A stretch of DNA of 64,000 nucleotides from Winogradskyella bathintestinalis (GCF_030407435.1 NZ_JASDDK010000001.1:868001-932000); one strand, 5' to 3'; counted from the stretch's first letter, positions 54,589 through 63,536 are shown. Notes: generated from the letters alone by a model not told the origin. A program made the numbers and translations.

Positions 54589-56801
54589 AAATTTAAGGTC
54601 ATACCAACCAAAAAGTTAGTCGTAGCTTGTGGATAAAAGCCAGCTCCTTCAACAGTTGTAATCGTTCCTGGGTTAGAAAAATCATCATCATACGTGTAAT
54701 AAAACCCATTGGTAATATATTTCACATTAAATATATTATTAACCAATCCGGTAAATACAACAGAATCAAAAACTGATTTTGTTTTTAATGTGTAATTAAT
54801 ATTAAAATCGTTAATAAAGTAACTATCTAACTTTGATCGATCTGCTTCCGTATTGCTCATAAACTGTTCACCAACAAATTTACTTAACCAAGTAAGTTGA
54901 AGATTTTCAATAGGCTGAAAAACAATAGCATTGGCCGCGACCAAGTTTGGTGAAAACGAAATATCTGTTTTGCCAAGATTCTGTAATTCACCATCAAAAG
55001 GAATAATAGTTTCTTTATTTTTATTAGAACTTAAGGTTAAATTAGGTTGTAAGGTTAATTTTGAACTTACAGGAATTATAGCTTCTAGTTCTAATCCTAG
55101 ACGGTAACTTTTGCCGCTATTAGTTCTAATAGGGTTACCAACGTCATCCATTTGTCCAGAAAGAACCAATTGTTCGTTATAAAGCATGTAGTAAGCATTC
55201 GCATTAAATACAAAATTGCCGTTTTTATGTCTCCATCCTAATTCGAAATCATTTAATTGCTCTGGTTCTATACTTTCATTACTTTCAAAATCGGTTCTAT
55301 TAGGTTCTCTATTAGCTCTGGCATATGAGAAATAAAGGTCGTTATTATTATTTAATTCGTAAGTAATACCTGCTTTTGGATTAAAAAATGTAAATGATTC
55401 ATCAACTGCAAATTCTACAATATCAGAGGTTGTACCCGTGGTTTTATACTTTACATTTCTAATTTGTAAATCTCCAAAAAGGCTTATCTTATCGTTTAAT
55501 TTATAATTGGCTTTTGAGAAAAAAGATAGATCATTTTTTTTAGAATTTCCATCATAATGGCGATCTCTAATTTCAGTTTGACTTGCAAATTCGGCCCATA
55601 TAATTTCGCCAAAATGGTCGCCGTCGTAATGACTATAGGATCCTCCGAAAATAAGATCTAAACCATCAGCTTTATAATTTACATTGGCGTTAATGACATA
55701 AAAATTATTATCTAACCAACGTCTTCTAATTAAATCGGTCTCATCAATTATTTCTCCATTAAAGTTTAATGGTTCTAACCCGTAATCATCAAAACCTTCT
55801 TCTTCTTTATATTGTTCAAAATAGCCTTGACCTTTGGTATAGTTGAGACCAATAGTGGTAGACCATTGATTATTGTAACGCTGATTCCAATGTAATTGGT
55901 AATGATTTTGACTATAATTATCGACTTCATTATCGTAAAATTGGGTATTTCCTTCATCATCCGTATATTCTCCAGCCGTATTATAGGTGCGATCGTCTTC
56001 AAGTTTTTCTAAATCTTCTAAGCCGTTCCAAGCTTGATAAGTCACCTCTTTACCACCAAATGTTATGGCTTTAAATAAGGTATTATCATCTACATAAGAC
56101 CCTTGTAAAAAATAAGATTTTAAATCGGCAGAAGCCCGATCAATATAACCATCGGAAACAATATTAGATAAACGACCAGCTATTTCGAAGTGATCATTCA
56201 TAAGTCCTGTGCTAAATTTTACCGTGTGTTTTCTAGTGTTATAGCTACCAAAAGAATTGGAAATTTCTCCTGCTGCTTCTTTAGAAACTGCATCTGTCAA
56301 TACATTTATACTAGCACCGAATGCTCCAGAACCATTAGTGGATGTTCCAACACCACGCTGCAACTGTAAACTTTCTGTAGAGGAAGCAAAATCGCCCAAA
56401 TTGACCCAAAAGGTACCTAAGGATTCAGCGTCGTTGTACGGAATTCCGTTAATAGTAACGTTTGTAGATTGAGAACTGACACCTCTAACTCTAATCCCCG
56501 TATAACCGACACCTGCTCCGGCATCTGTGGTAGTTACTACAGACGGTAAAAAATTAAGCAACATCGGAATATCTTGTCCTAAATTTCGTTTGGCTAAGTC
56601 TTCTTTAGTTACATTAGAGTGCGTAATTGGTGATTTGGCATCTACCCTTACGGCTTTCACCAAAACTTCGTCTAGTTTTTCAACTTTTGTGGAATCTTGT
56701 TGTTTTTCTTGTCCATAGGCTGAACAAAGCCCTAATAAAAAAAATGAAAGTGTTAATCTCTGTCGGTTTGTTTTAGAGAGATTATTGAATAAAATTTTCA
56801 T
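54585..56801 (-). CDS. TonB-dependent receptor, thiamine-regulated (OMR1 type)
   Basis: A 738-residue outer-membrane receptor. It has a signal peptide (about 10-30, ending SAYGQ), a TonB box-like start (KLDEVLVKAVRV), a plug (VRGVSSQSTNVTINGIPYND; LQRGVGTSTNGSGAFGASINVLTD) and a barrel that ends VGMTLNF. It lacks the CarboxypepD domain of the other two receptors. A TPP riboswitch in its leader shows that it responds to thiamine status, so it most likely imports thiamine or a precursor (comparable receptors in Bacteroidota have been called OMR1). The thiamine transporter and kinase genes lie just upstream. Confidence 0.92.
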   Translation of the reverse strand: MKILFNNLSKTNRQRLTLSFFLLGLCSAYGQEKQQDSTKVEKLDEVLVKAVRVDAKSPITHSNVTKEDLAKRNLGQDIPMLLNFLPSVVTTTDAGAGVGYTGIRVRGVSSQSTNVTINGIPYNDAESLGTFWVNLGDFASSTESLQLQRGVGTSTNGSGAFGASINVLTDAVSKEAAGEISNSFGSYNTRKHTVKFSTGLMNDHFEIAGRLSNIVSDGYIDRASADLKSYFLQGSYVDDNTLFKAITFGGKEVTYQAWNGLEDLEKLEDDRTYNTAGEYTDDEGNTQFYDNEVDNYSQNHYQLHWNQRYNNQWSTTIGLNYTKGQGYFEQYKEEEGFDDYGLEPLNFNGEIIDETDLIRRRWLDNNFYVINANVNYKADGLDLIFGGSYSHYDGDHFGEIIWAEFASQTEIRDRHYDGNSKKNDLSFFSKANYKLNDKISLFGDLQIRNVKYKTTGTTSDIVEFAVDESFTFFNPKAGITYELNNNNDLYFSYARANREPNRTDFESNESIEPEQLNDFELGWRHKNGNFVFNANAYYMLYNEQLVLSGQMDDVGNPIRTNSGKSYRLGLELEAIIPVSSKLTLQPNLTLSSNKNKETIIPFDGELQNLGKTDISFSPNLVAANAIVFQPIENLQLTWLSKFVGEQFMSNTEADRSKLDSYFINDFNINYTLKTKSVFDSVVFTGLVNNIFNVKYITNGFYYTYDDDFSNPGTITTVEGAGFYPQATTNFLVGMTLNF

Positions 56802-56886
56802 GCGACTATAGTCTTATAATCGAATAAAAAGAGGTAATTATTCTTGGTTAATAATTATGATTTTGATAAAATTATTTTAAGATGAA

Positions 56887-56935
56887 AACCTTCTATTTTG
56901 CTAAGCAAGAAGGTTCAGTAAAATAGATTTTACTG
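56887..56935 (-). terminator. Expression platform hairpins of the TPP riboswitch
   Basis: Two stems lie between the aptamer and the gene: CAGTAAAAT/ATTTTACTG (56916-56935) and AACCTTCT/AGAAGGTT (56887-56915). The second is followed on the minus strand by TTTTC. They could form a terminator when TPP is bound. The T-run is short, so control at translation is also possible. Confidence 0.5.
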
Positions 56936-56977
56936 TAATCAATGCTTAAGGTTACACGCTGCAATAATTTATCTTTA

Positions 56978-57112
56978 ATTCCTAAACGGCATTACCCGTT
57001 CTAGGTTCAATGGGTATGATCTCAGCCGTTTTGGTAAGCAGTGTTTAGTAATCAGTATGCAGTTAAAACTGTGGACTAAAAACTTTGGACTGAATACTAA
57101 AAAAGCACCCCT
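56978..57112 (-). ncRNA. TPP (THI-box) riboswitch
   Basis: On the minus strand the conserved blocks appear in order: GGGGTGC (57111-57105), GGCTGAGA, ACCC, TGAACCT, GGGTAATGCC and a closing TTTAGGA. P2 pairs ACGGC with GCCGT, and P4 pairs ACCC with GGGT. The P3 arm is unusually long (about 80 bases between GGGGTGC and CTGAGA). It controls the receptor gene 177 bases downstream. The upstream operon has no visible second copy. Confidence 0.93.
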
Positions 57113-57127
57113 TTTTTGAGAACGCGG

Positions 57128-57135
57128 CAAATATA
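57128..57135 (-). promoter_or_regulatory. TAnnTTTG promoter for the riboswitch and receptor
   Basis: TATATTTG on the minus strand is followed about 17 bases later by the first conserved block of the aptamer, so the riboswitch starts almost at the transcript's 5' end. Confidence 0.6.
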
Positions 57136-57185
57136 TAATAGATTTTAGAATTACGAATTACGAATTCTGATTTTTTTACTAGAAT

Positions 57186-57590
57186 TTAATCTATTGTTGG
57201 TGGTTTTCTATTGGCCTTTTTCTCAGCATTAATACGTTTATTTTTTAAACGTTTCTTTTTAGATTTTCTGGGAATTCTTGTCAGAATCCTAAGTTTTTCT
57301 TCTTTTAAACCTTCTTCTATTAATTCTAAAAATCGTCGCGTAACTAAGGCTTTATTTCTGAACTGACTTCGACTTTCATCTGAAGCTAAAATTAAAAGAC
57401 CTTCTTTTGTAAGTCTATTATTGAAAAATTCGGAAAGTTTTTGTTTTTCGTCAATATTAAAAACTGACGAGTTTTCTAAGTTAAAATATAGTTCTGCTTT
57501 AGATGATACTTTATTAACGTGTTGTCCGCCGCTTCCAGAGCTCCGGACGTATTTATAAGATAATTCAGATTTTAATAATTCGGTATTCAC
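57186..57590 (-). CDS. arfB: Ribosome rescue peptidyl-tRNA hydrolase ArfB
   Basis: ArfB (YaeJ) frees ribosomes stalled at the end of broken mRNAs by hydrolysing the peptidyl-tRNA. The 134-residue protein has the catalytic GGQ at 21-23 (SGSGGQHVNKVSSK) and a basic C-terminal tail that fits the empty mRNA channel. The start is GTG at 57590, which overlaps the DUF4301 stop (TAGTG), so expression depends on translational coupling. It is the last gene of the thiamine-linked operon, with no known functional tie. Confidence 0.93.
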   Translation of the reverse strand: MNTELLKSELSYKYVRSSGSGGQHVNKVSSKAELYFNLENSSVFNIDEKQKLSEFFNNRLTKEGLLILASDESRSQFRNKALVTRRFLELIEEGLKEEKLRILTRIPRKSKKKRLKNKRINAEKKANRKPPTID

Positions 57591-59149
57591 TATTCTTTTA
57601 TTTGATGAGGTCCTTTAAGTAAATCATTTACGGTCTTAACAGGGTTAAAAGTAATTATAGGTACTTCAACAAAAATGGTCGTCCAATGTGCCATGCTGCC
57701 ATTCCAAAGCCCCGGTAATTCCAAAGCTTTTAAGTCTTTACCATTCTTTGTTTTTTGTGTTATAAAAGCCGCATTGTAGTCAACATAGTGTTCTAAATTA
57801 AAAGTATCACCTTCATAATTTTTTATTCCACAGACTAAATCTACAGGATTAAAATGTGTTGCGTTTTTAAGTAGTTCTTCTTGCCTATAATCATTTAAAT
57901 TAATTTGCGCAGATTCAACAATTTGAAGTGATTGATTAGATCTATGATCTTTTACCCAAAATGGTCCACCACCGGGTTCGCCTTCATTTTTCACCATACC
58001 ACAAATACGAATTGGGCGGTTTAGTTTTTGCTGTAAATATTCTATTTTATAAAAATCCGTATATTTTTTATACTCATCGGATATTTTAATACTTAATTTG
58101 TTGGTTATAAAATGCTCAATAGCCGTTAATTTTTCTTTTGTAATAGATTCGGACTCTAAATCCTTTAAATACTCAAAAGTTTTGGTTTGTAATTCTAAAA
58201 GGATACCCGCTAATACTTTTTTAAATTTAGCAACATCTTCTTTGTATTTATATACGACGACATTGTCGATATTTTTAACAAAAACAATATCAGCATTGAG
58301 TTCGTTTAAATTCTTTAATAAAGCACCATGTCCAGATGGCCTAAATAAAATTGAACCATCAGCCTCCCTAAACGGTTCATTATTTAAGGTAACAGCAATC
58401 GTATCTGTTGATTGCTGTTGGTAAGAAAAAGATATATCAAAAGTGACGTTTGTATTTTGTTCTATGTGTTGTTTTATTTTTTTAAACTCTGCCTTAAATT
58501 TATCTTCGTGAACTTCTGAAATAGTAAAATGTAATTTAGCCTTTCCGTTACTAGATGCGTACAAGGCTGCTTCGTACAAATGTTCTTCAAAAGCAGTAGA
58601 AATATGATCTTTCTTATAAGCATGAAACGGTAATAATCCTTTGGGTTGATTACCAAAATTCAGTTGTTTGTCGTCTAACATCGTTTTTGCAAAATGCCAA
58701 ACTTTTTCTTGAGTAGGTAAAGATTTATAATTGATACCTTTAGATTTTAGCGCTTCTAAAACTTGCCTGTAAAATGGAAATTTTTCCATGCCAACCATAA
58801 AGAGCGATAACTCTTTTAAGTTGTTTTTGTTAATATAGGAATTAAGTGATTGCTCATGAGGATTATATTGATTAACAAATTGAAATAAAAATTTAAACAT
58901 TCTGGAAGCAGCGCCTGAAGCCGGAACAAATTTTAACAACGATTTATTGTCCTTTTCTCTTTCGAATAGTTCAACATATTTTTTTATGGAATCATCAGTT
59001 AATTCCATAATACCGTTGCTAATTGTAGCTGCTTCAGAAATATTGGTGAATGGAATACCTGTTTCAAAAAAACCAATCTGTTTTTTAATAGTCTCTAAGT
59101 CTAAATCTTTTGATTCTATCTGTTTAATATCGTTTTTTGTAAAATTCAT
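57590..59149 (-). CDS. DUF4301 protein, nucleotidyltransferase-like motifs
   Basis: A 519-residue protein of the DUF4301 family, of unknown function. Three motifs resemble sugar-phosphate nucleotidyltransferases: PASGAASRM at 76-84 (like the nucleotide-binding GxGTRM loop), PKGLLPFHAY at 169-178 with a following EEH, and RPSGHGALL at 270-278 with VKNIDNVV at 291-298, similar to UDP-sugar pyrophosphorylases. Its start overlaps the stop of the NadR-like kinase gene by 4 bases (ATGA). That places it in the thiamine uptake operon; the nucleotidyltransferase role is inference. Confidence 0.8.
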   Translation of the reverse strand: MNFTKNDIKQIESKDLDLETIKKQIGFFETGIPFTNISEAATISNGIMELTDDSIKKYVELFEREKDNKSLLKFVPASGAASRMFKFLFQFVNQYNPHEQSLNSYINKNNLKELSLFMVGMEKFPFYRQVLEALKSKGINYKSLPTQEKVWHFAKTMLDDKQLNFGNQPKGLLPFHAYKKDHISTAFEEHLYEAALYASSNGKAKLHFTISEVHEDKFKAEFKKIKQHIEQNTNVTFDISFSYQQQSTDTIAVTLNNEPFREADGSILFRPSGHGALLKNLNELNADIVFVKNIDNVVVYKYKEDVAKFKKVLAGILLELQTKTFEYLKDLESESITKEKLTAIEHFITNKLSIKISDEYKKYTDFYKIEYLQQKLNRPIRICGMVKNEGEPGGGPFWVKDHRSNQSLQIVESAQINLNDYRQEELLKNATHFNPVDLVCGIKNYEGDTFNLEHYVDYNAAFITQKTKNGKDLKALELPGLWNGSMAHWTTIFVEVPIITFNPVKTVNDLLKGPHQIKE

Positions 59150-59715
59150 GACTTATTTTTTAGTAGATTGTCAATATGTTTTATAGCAATTCTTAAACGT
59201 TCTTCTTTGGTTCCTTTTAATAAAACATAAGGTTTATTATAGGTTACTAAAGCATTTTGGAAAGCGCTGAACATCTGTTCCCTTTTATCGGGTTTGTCTC
59301 TTAAGTCGTCAGCTTCCCAAGGTGTGTCAATATAAGTTAAAAAATAAAGATCGTAAGAATTTTTTAGAGCACTTGTTTCTATACTCTGGTCACAGGTTCC
59401 TGAGTAATAGGACTCACTATAAACTTTAGTTTCGAGCAGATCTGTATCACAGATGAGAACAGAATCTGTTTTTTTCGCCATTTCATTTTCTAGTTTCATT
59501 TGGCCAATGGCAATAGGTAATAAATCTTTAGGTTCACAAATTTTACGTTCAATGTCCCATTTAGCTTGTAAATATTGGCGTGCATATTCTGGTACCCATA
59601 TAGAATTGTAATGCTTTGCTAGCTGTCTAGATAATGTTGTTTTACCAGTAGATTCTGGTCCAAATAATACTATTTTAGTGCAGTTGCTGGGATGTTGTTT
59701 AAGTGCTTCTTCCAT
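59146..59715 (-). CDS. NadR/AAA_28-like kinase, candidate thiamine kinase
   Basis: A 189-residue P-loop protein that resembles the ribosylnicotinamide kinase domain of NadR. Walker A is GPESTGKTT at 19-27, and VPEYARQYL at 41-49 is typical of the family. Its start lies inside the preceding pnuT gene (46-base overlap), and the next gene overlaps by 4. PnuC-family transport needs a kinase to trap the vitamin, so a partner kinase for thiamine is the best guess. The specificity cannot be read from sequence. Confidence 0.85.
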   Translation of the reverse strand: MEEALKQHPSNCTKIVLFGPESTGKTTLSRQLAKHYNSIWVPEYARQYLQAKWDIERKICEPKDLLPIAIGQMKLENEMAKKTDSVLICDTDLLETKVYSESYYSGTCDQSIETSALKNSYDLYFLTYIDTPWEADDLRDKPDKREQMFSAFQNALVTYNKPYVLLKGTKEERLRIAIKHIDNLLKNKS

Positions 59716-60305
59716 TCTTTATAGCCTTGAATTGCAATAATAAGCAATATTATAAACTGAATCATGCTAAAACCTAAGCCCTTTACATAATATAACGGAA
59801 TTGAAATTATATTAACAATAATCCACAGCAGCCAATGCTCTATTTTTTTATTGGCCATCAACCACATTGCGGCAAAGGCAACTCCAGTGGTAACGGTGTC
59901 AAAGTAATCAGTAGCACGATCAAAACGATTAAAATATAAATAGACCCCAATGATGAATAATGCTGTTAACATAAAGATTACCATTGTTTTTAGCCAATCT
60001 TTTTTGGTAGATGTTGTGATGCCAATTTGTTTTCCTGTCACTAATGTAGTCCACATATACCAGCCATATATACTCATGAGCGTATAATAAATATTTATGA
60101 AAAAATCTCCATACAGTGAAAATTTAAGACACAAGTATGTAAATATTGTTGTGTTTATTAACCCTAGTGGATATACCAAAATATTTTCTTTCTTGCCATA
60201 CCAAACACCGAGTACTCCAAAAATAACGGCAATAATTTCGAGAACTATATCTATGGTTTCTGCACTTCTGTAAGGTTCTAGAAAAAAGTCAAAAATTTGA
60301 TTCAT
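59670..60305 (-). CDS. pnuT: PnuC-family transporter, probable thiamine transporter PnuT
   Basis: A 211-residue membrane protein with seven helices that matches the PnuC vitamin facilitator family (VWYGKKENILVYPLGLINTTIFTYL; YTLMSIYGWYMW). Members transport nicotinamide riboside, riboflavin or thiamine. The neighbours, a thiamine-binding protein upstream and a TPP-riboswitch receptor downstream, argue for thiamine. Transport would be driven by phosphorylation in the cytoplasm by the overlapping kinase. Confidence 0.85.
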   Translation of the reverse strand: MNQIFDFFLEPYRSAETIDIVLEIIAVIFGVLGVWYGKKENILVYPLGLINTTIFTYLCLKFSLYGDFFINIYYTLMSIYGWYMWTTLVTGKQIGITTSTKKDWLKTMVIFMLTALFIIGVYLYFNRFDRATDYFDTVTTGVAFAAMWLMANKKIEHWLLWIIVNIISIPLYYVKGLGFSMIQFIILLIIAIQGYKEWKKHLNNIPATALK

Positions 60306-60360
60306 AAGTCCATCTTAAACTTCGCAAAAGGAAGAAATTCTTGTAATTATATTAGCTTGT

Positions 60361-60621
60361 TTAGAAATGTGGTTCATAATCACTGCGGTCAGTTTTCACT
60401 AATTTCATTTGTAAAACCGCGATATCCAAACCTGTGAATGCTCGTTTAATTTCTTGTGTTAAAAAGGGCATTACCTTATCAAAATCTCCATAGATCTGTG
60501 TGCTCAATGGGTTTTCTAAAACTTTAAATTCAGAAGCGCGCAGTTGTTTTATAAAGTCGATAATATGTGATTCGTAATCGTTTTTTAATGGCGATAGTTG
60601 TAATTCAATTGATATTTTCAT
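60361..60621 (-). CDS. Thiamine-binding protein (MTH1187/YkoF-like)
   Basis: An 86-residue ferredoxin-like protein of the thiamine-binding/MTH1187 family, starting MKISIELQLSPLKNDYESHI. Small proteins of this type bind thiamine or related pyrimidines in the cytoplasm. It lies 55 bases before pnuT and 71 bases after the GGGP synthase gene, without a terminator, so readthrough from upstream is likely. Its presence supports thiamine as the operon's substrate. Confidence 0.85.
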   Translation of the reverse strand: MKISIELQLSPLKNDYESHIIDFIKQLRASEFKVLENPLSTQIYGDFDKVMPFLTQEIKRAFTGLDIAVLQMKLVKTDRSDYEPHF

Positions 60622-60692
60622 CCCAGTTGCCGCAAAAGCGGTAATCTTTTAAATTAATATTAAATTCGTTTTCCCTTTTGGGATTATGGATC

Positions 60693-61418
60693 TTATTTTT
60701 TTAACTCCTCAAAAAACGTCTCACCTTTTTCGAAAGCCGTTCCAATAACCACCAAATCTGCTCCTGCTTTATAGGCCTCTTCCATTTCTGTTTTATTTCT
60801 AATACCTCCTCCAATAATTAGTGGAATGTTTAGTTCTTGTTTAACTTTACTAATTATATGGGCATCAATAGGATGTGTTGCCCCACTACCAGCTTCGAGA
60901 TAAATGAGTTTCATCCCTAATAATTCGCCTGCTTTCGCTGTATCTGAAATAATTTGAACGTGGTTTCGTGGTATCGGTTTCGTTTCACTAACACGTTGTA
61001 CCGATGTTACTTTTCCGTTTTCAATTAACAAATAACCCGTTGGGATTATTTCTAAACCAGAATTTTTCAATCTTGGCACAGCTTCAATATGTTTGCTAAT
61101 TAAATAATCAGGGTTTCGCCCAGAAATTAAAGATAAAAACAAAATACTGTCTGCTTTATCTGTAATCTGAATCACATCGCCTGGAAATAAAACTACGGGT
61201 AAGTTGGTGTGTTTTTTGATTTCAGAAACCAAAATATCGGTTACTCCCTCATCAACATCACTACCACCAACAAAAATATGTGTGGCGACAGATTGATTGG
61301 CCTTTGTTATAAAACTTGAAACCTTACTCAACTCCATTTTATCCGGGTCGATTAAAACAGCTAAAAGCTTTTCGTTTTTGGTTGTTGACGATATTATATT
61401 TTGGTAAATATTACTCAT
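60693..61418 (-). CDS. Geranylgeranylglyceryl/heptaprenylglyceryl phosphate synthase
   Basis: A 241-residue TIM-barrel prenyltransferase that joins a polyprenyl diphosphate to sn-glycerol-1-phosphate, the archaeal-type ether lipid linkage. Signatures are LLAVLIDPDK (18-27), LEAGSGATHP and IIGGGIRNKTEMEEAYKAGADLVVIGT. I start it at 61418, where the ATG overlaps the preceding stop (TAATG); an ATG seven codons earlier lies inside the preceding gene. A flavobacterial enzyme of this type has been characterised; the physiological lipid product is not known. Confidence 0.93.
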   Translation of the reverse strand: MSNIYQNIISSTTKNEKLLAVLIDPDKMELSKVSSFITKANQSVATHIFVGGSDVDEGVTDILVSEIKKHTNLPVVLFPGDVIQITDKADSILFLSLISGRNPDYLISKHIEAVPRLKNSGLEIIPTGYLLIENGKVTSVQRVSETKPIPRNHVQIISDTAKAGELLGMKLIYLEAGSGATHPIDAHIISKVKQELNIPLIIGGGIRNKTEMEEAYKAGADLVVIGTAFEKGETFFEELKK

Positions 61419-62044
61419 TATGGAATTACGTACGCGCAAGTAAACCCTTCAAACTCTAAAAAAGCTGTATTGTATCTGTATTTTTTGTTTTTATAATCAA
61501 TCCAAGCTACGGTGTTTTCATCTTTCATGGTAAATGGAATCACCAAAAAATGGTCTCTAAATAGCATACCTGGTACGGCAAAAAGTTTATAGAGTGATTC
61601 TTTAATTCCCCAAATCACAGTTAATCTATTGATGTAATCGTTGTCTGTTGATTTTAAGTAATTATTTTCGTAATCTACAAATTTGTGGGCAATGATAGCT
61701 ATCTTCTCACGTTGCTTTTCAATATCAATGCCAACGTCTTTATCACTGATAATAACACCAGAAAACGTAAAGGAGTGTGTTATGGATATATGTTTACCGT
61801 CATTAAGATGTGGTTTCCCATTCTCGTCATAAAACAAATCTTGATCAGTATATCCAAACTCATGCAATAAATGTCTTACACTTAAAAATCCGCGTTGATG
61901 CAATTCGCTTTTCATACCCAAAACCCGGTTTAAACTTTCAGGTTTTAAATCTAATGGATGAAGTAAATCGTCGTAAGATTCTTCGATCTTCCAGATTTTA
62001 ACAGTAGTTTGTGAATTTACACTAATGGTTTTGTATAGTGGCAT
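61418..62044 (-). CDS. 4'-phosphopantetheinyl transferase superfamily protein
   Basis: A 208-residue enzyme that transfers the phosphopantetheine arm of CoA to carrier proteins. The Sfp-type motifs are GIDIE at 105-109, with the metal-binding acids, and WGIKES at 145-150 (W-x-x-KE). It is the first gene of the minus-strand operon and is divergent from ahcY. Its stop overlaps the GGGP synthase start. The target carrier protein is not in the window. Confidence 0.92.
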   Translation of the reverse strand: MPLYKTISVNSQTTVKIWKIEESYDDLLHPLDLKPESLNRVLGMKSELHQRGFLSVRHLLHEFGYTDQDLFYDENGKPHLNDGKHISITHSFTFSGVIISDKDVGIDIEKQREKIAIIAHKFVDYENNYLKSTDNDYINRLTVIWGIKESLYKLFAVPGMLFRDHFLVIPFTMKDENTVAWIDYKNKKYRYNTAFLEFEGFTCAYVIP

Positions 62045-62067
62045 TTAGAATTCTGAATGATATTGAT

Positions 62068-62075
62068 TATCTTTG
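62068..62075 (+). promoter_or_regulatory. TAnnTTTG promoter for ahcY
   Basis: TATCTTTG matches the -7 box, 99 bases before the ahcY ATG. The resulting leader of about 95 bases contains no riboswitch that I can support. Confidence 0.55.
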
Positions 62076-62174
62076 CATCGCCTTAGGCAGATTTGATCCT
62101 TTTTTAGATAGCGAATTTAACTAATTAAGAGCTAAACCCAAAGGCAAGTATAATTAAAAAAAGACAAAAATAAT

Positions 62175-63491
62175 ATGAGTACAAAAACAGTTGCCTACGT
62201 ACCTAATAAGGTAAAAGATATGTCGCTTGCGGCCTGGGGAAGAAAAGAAATAGAGTTGGCCGAAGCAGAGATGCCAGGACTAATGAGTTTACGTGAAGAG
62301 TACAAGAACGAACAACCTTTAAAAGGAGCACGTATTGCAGGATGTTTACACATGACGATTCAAACTGCGGTTTTAATTGAAACCTTACAGGCTTTAGGGG
62401 CTGAAGTAACTTGGAGTTCTTGTAATATTTTTTCTACTCAAGATCAAGCAGCTGCTGCGATTGCTGATGCAGGAACTGCAGTTTATGCGTGGAAAGGCTT
62501 AACCGAAGAAGAATTTGATTGGTGTATAGAACAAACGTTATTTTTTGGTGAAGACAGAAAACCATTAAATATGATTTTGGATGATGGTGGCGATTTAACG
62601 AATATGGTTTTAGATAAATACCCAGAATTGTCAGCTGGTATTAAAGGTTTGTCTGAAGAAACAACAACAGGAGTTCATAGATTATACGAGCGTGTTAAAA
62701 ATGGCACTTTAACCATGCCAGCAATTAACGTAAATGATTCTGTAACAAAATCGAAATTCGATAATAAATATGGTTGTAAAGAATCTGCAGTGGATGCGAT
62801 TCGTAGAGCAACTGATATTATGTTAGCAGGAAAGCGTGTAACCGTTTGTGGTTACGGTGATGTTGGTAAAGGTACTGCCGCATCTTTTAAAGGTGCAGGG
62901 TCTATTGTAACAGTGACTGAAATAGATCCTATTTGTGCATTACAAGCGGCTATGGATGGTTTTGAAGTGAAGAAATTAGAAACTGTTGTTGGTAATTCTG
63001 ATATAGTAATTACTACAACAGGAAATAAAGATATTGTAAGAGCCGAGCATTTTGAAGCAATGAAAGACAAAACAATTGTTTGTAACATTGGTCATTTCGA
63101 TAATGAGATTCAAATGGATTGGTTAAACAAAAATCATGGGAATACTAAAGATACCATTAAGCCACAAGTTGATAAATACAACATTGATGGAAAAGATATT
63201 ATTATTCTTGCTGAAGGTCGTTTAGTCAACTTAGGTTGTGCCACTGGCCATCCAAGTTTTGTAATGAGTAATTCATTTACAAACCAAACGTTAGCACAAA
63301 TTGAACTTTGGAAAAACAGTGACAAGTATGAGAATGATGTTTACATGTTGCCAAAGCATTTAGATGAAAAAGTAGCAAAATTACACTTAGAAAAAATTGG
63401 TGTTGAGCTTACTGAATTAGCAGAATATCAAGCTGATTATATTGGAGTGAAGGTAGAAGGGCCTTATAAGCCTGAGCATTACCGTTACTAA
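62175..63491 (+). CDS. ahcY: Adenosylhomocysteinase
   Basis: AhcY hydrolyses S-adenosylhomocysteine to adenosine and homocysteine and so relieves product inhibition of methyltransferases. The 438-residue length fits the short form. The NAD-binding [15 protein letters not shown] is near residue 233, and the C-terminus [13 protein letters not shown] is canonical. It stands alone on the plus strand with its own promoter and terminator. Confidence 0.98.
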   Translation: MSTKTVAYVPNKVKDMSLAAWGRKEIELAEAEMPGLMSLREEYKNEQPLKGARIAGCLHMTIQTAVLIETLQALGAEVTWSSCNIFSTQDQAAAAIADAGTAVYAWKGLTEEEFDWCIEQTLFFGEDRKPLNMILDDGGDLTNMVLDKYPELSAGIKGLSEETTTGVHRLYERVKNGTLTMPAINVNDSVTKSKFDNKYGCKESAVDAIRRATDIMLAGKRVTVCGYGDVGKGTAASFKGAGSIVTVTEIDPICALQAAMDGFEVKKLETVVGNSDIVITTTGNKDIVRAEHFEAMKDKTIVCNIGHFDNEIQMDWLNKNHGNTKDTIKPQVDKYNIDGKDIIILAEGRLVNLGCATGHPSFVMSNSFTNQTLAQIELWKNSDKYENDVYMLPKHLDEKVAKLHLEKIGVELTELAEYQADYIGVKVEGPYKPEHYRY

Positions 63492-63536
63492 TATTCCTCA
63501 GAAAAATGGAATTTCATAATCGAAATTCCAAAATTA

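Noticed and set aside
57186..57590. arfB as part of thiamine metabolism
   Set aside because: The GGQ motif and basic tail clearly mark a ribosome rescue factor; operon position alone does not support a thiamine role.
62076..62174. Possible SAM- or SAH-type riboswitch in the ahcY leader
   Set aside because: The leader has fragments such as ATTTAA and GCTAAA, but I could not build the conserved stems of any known class.
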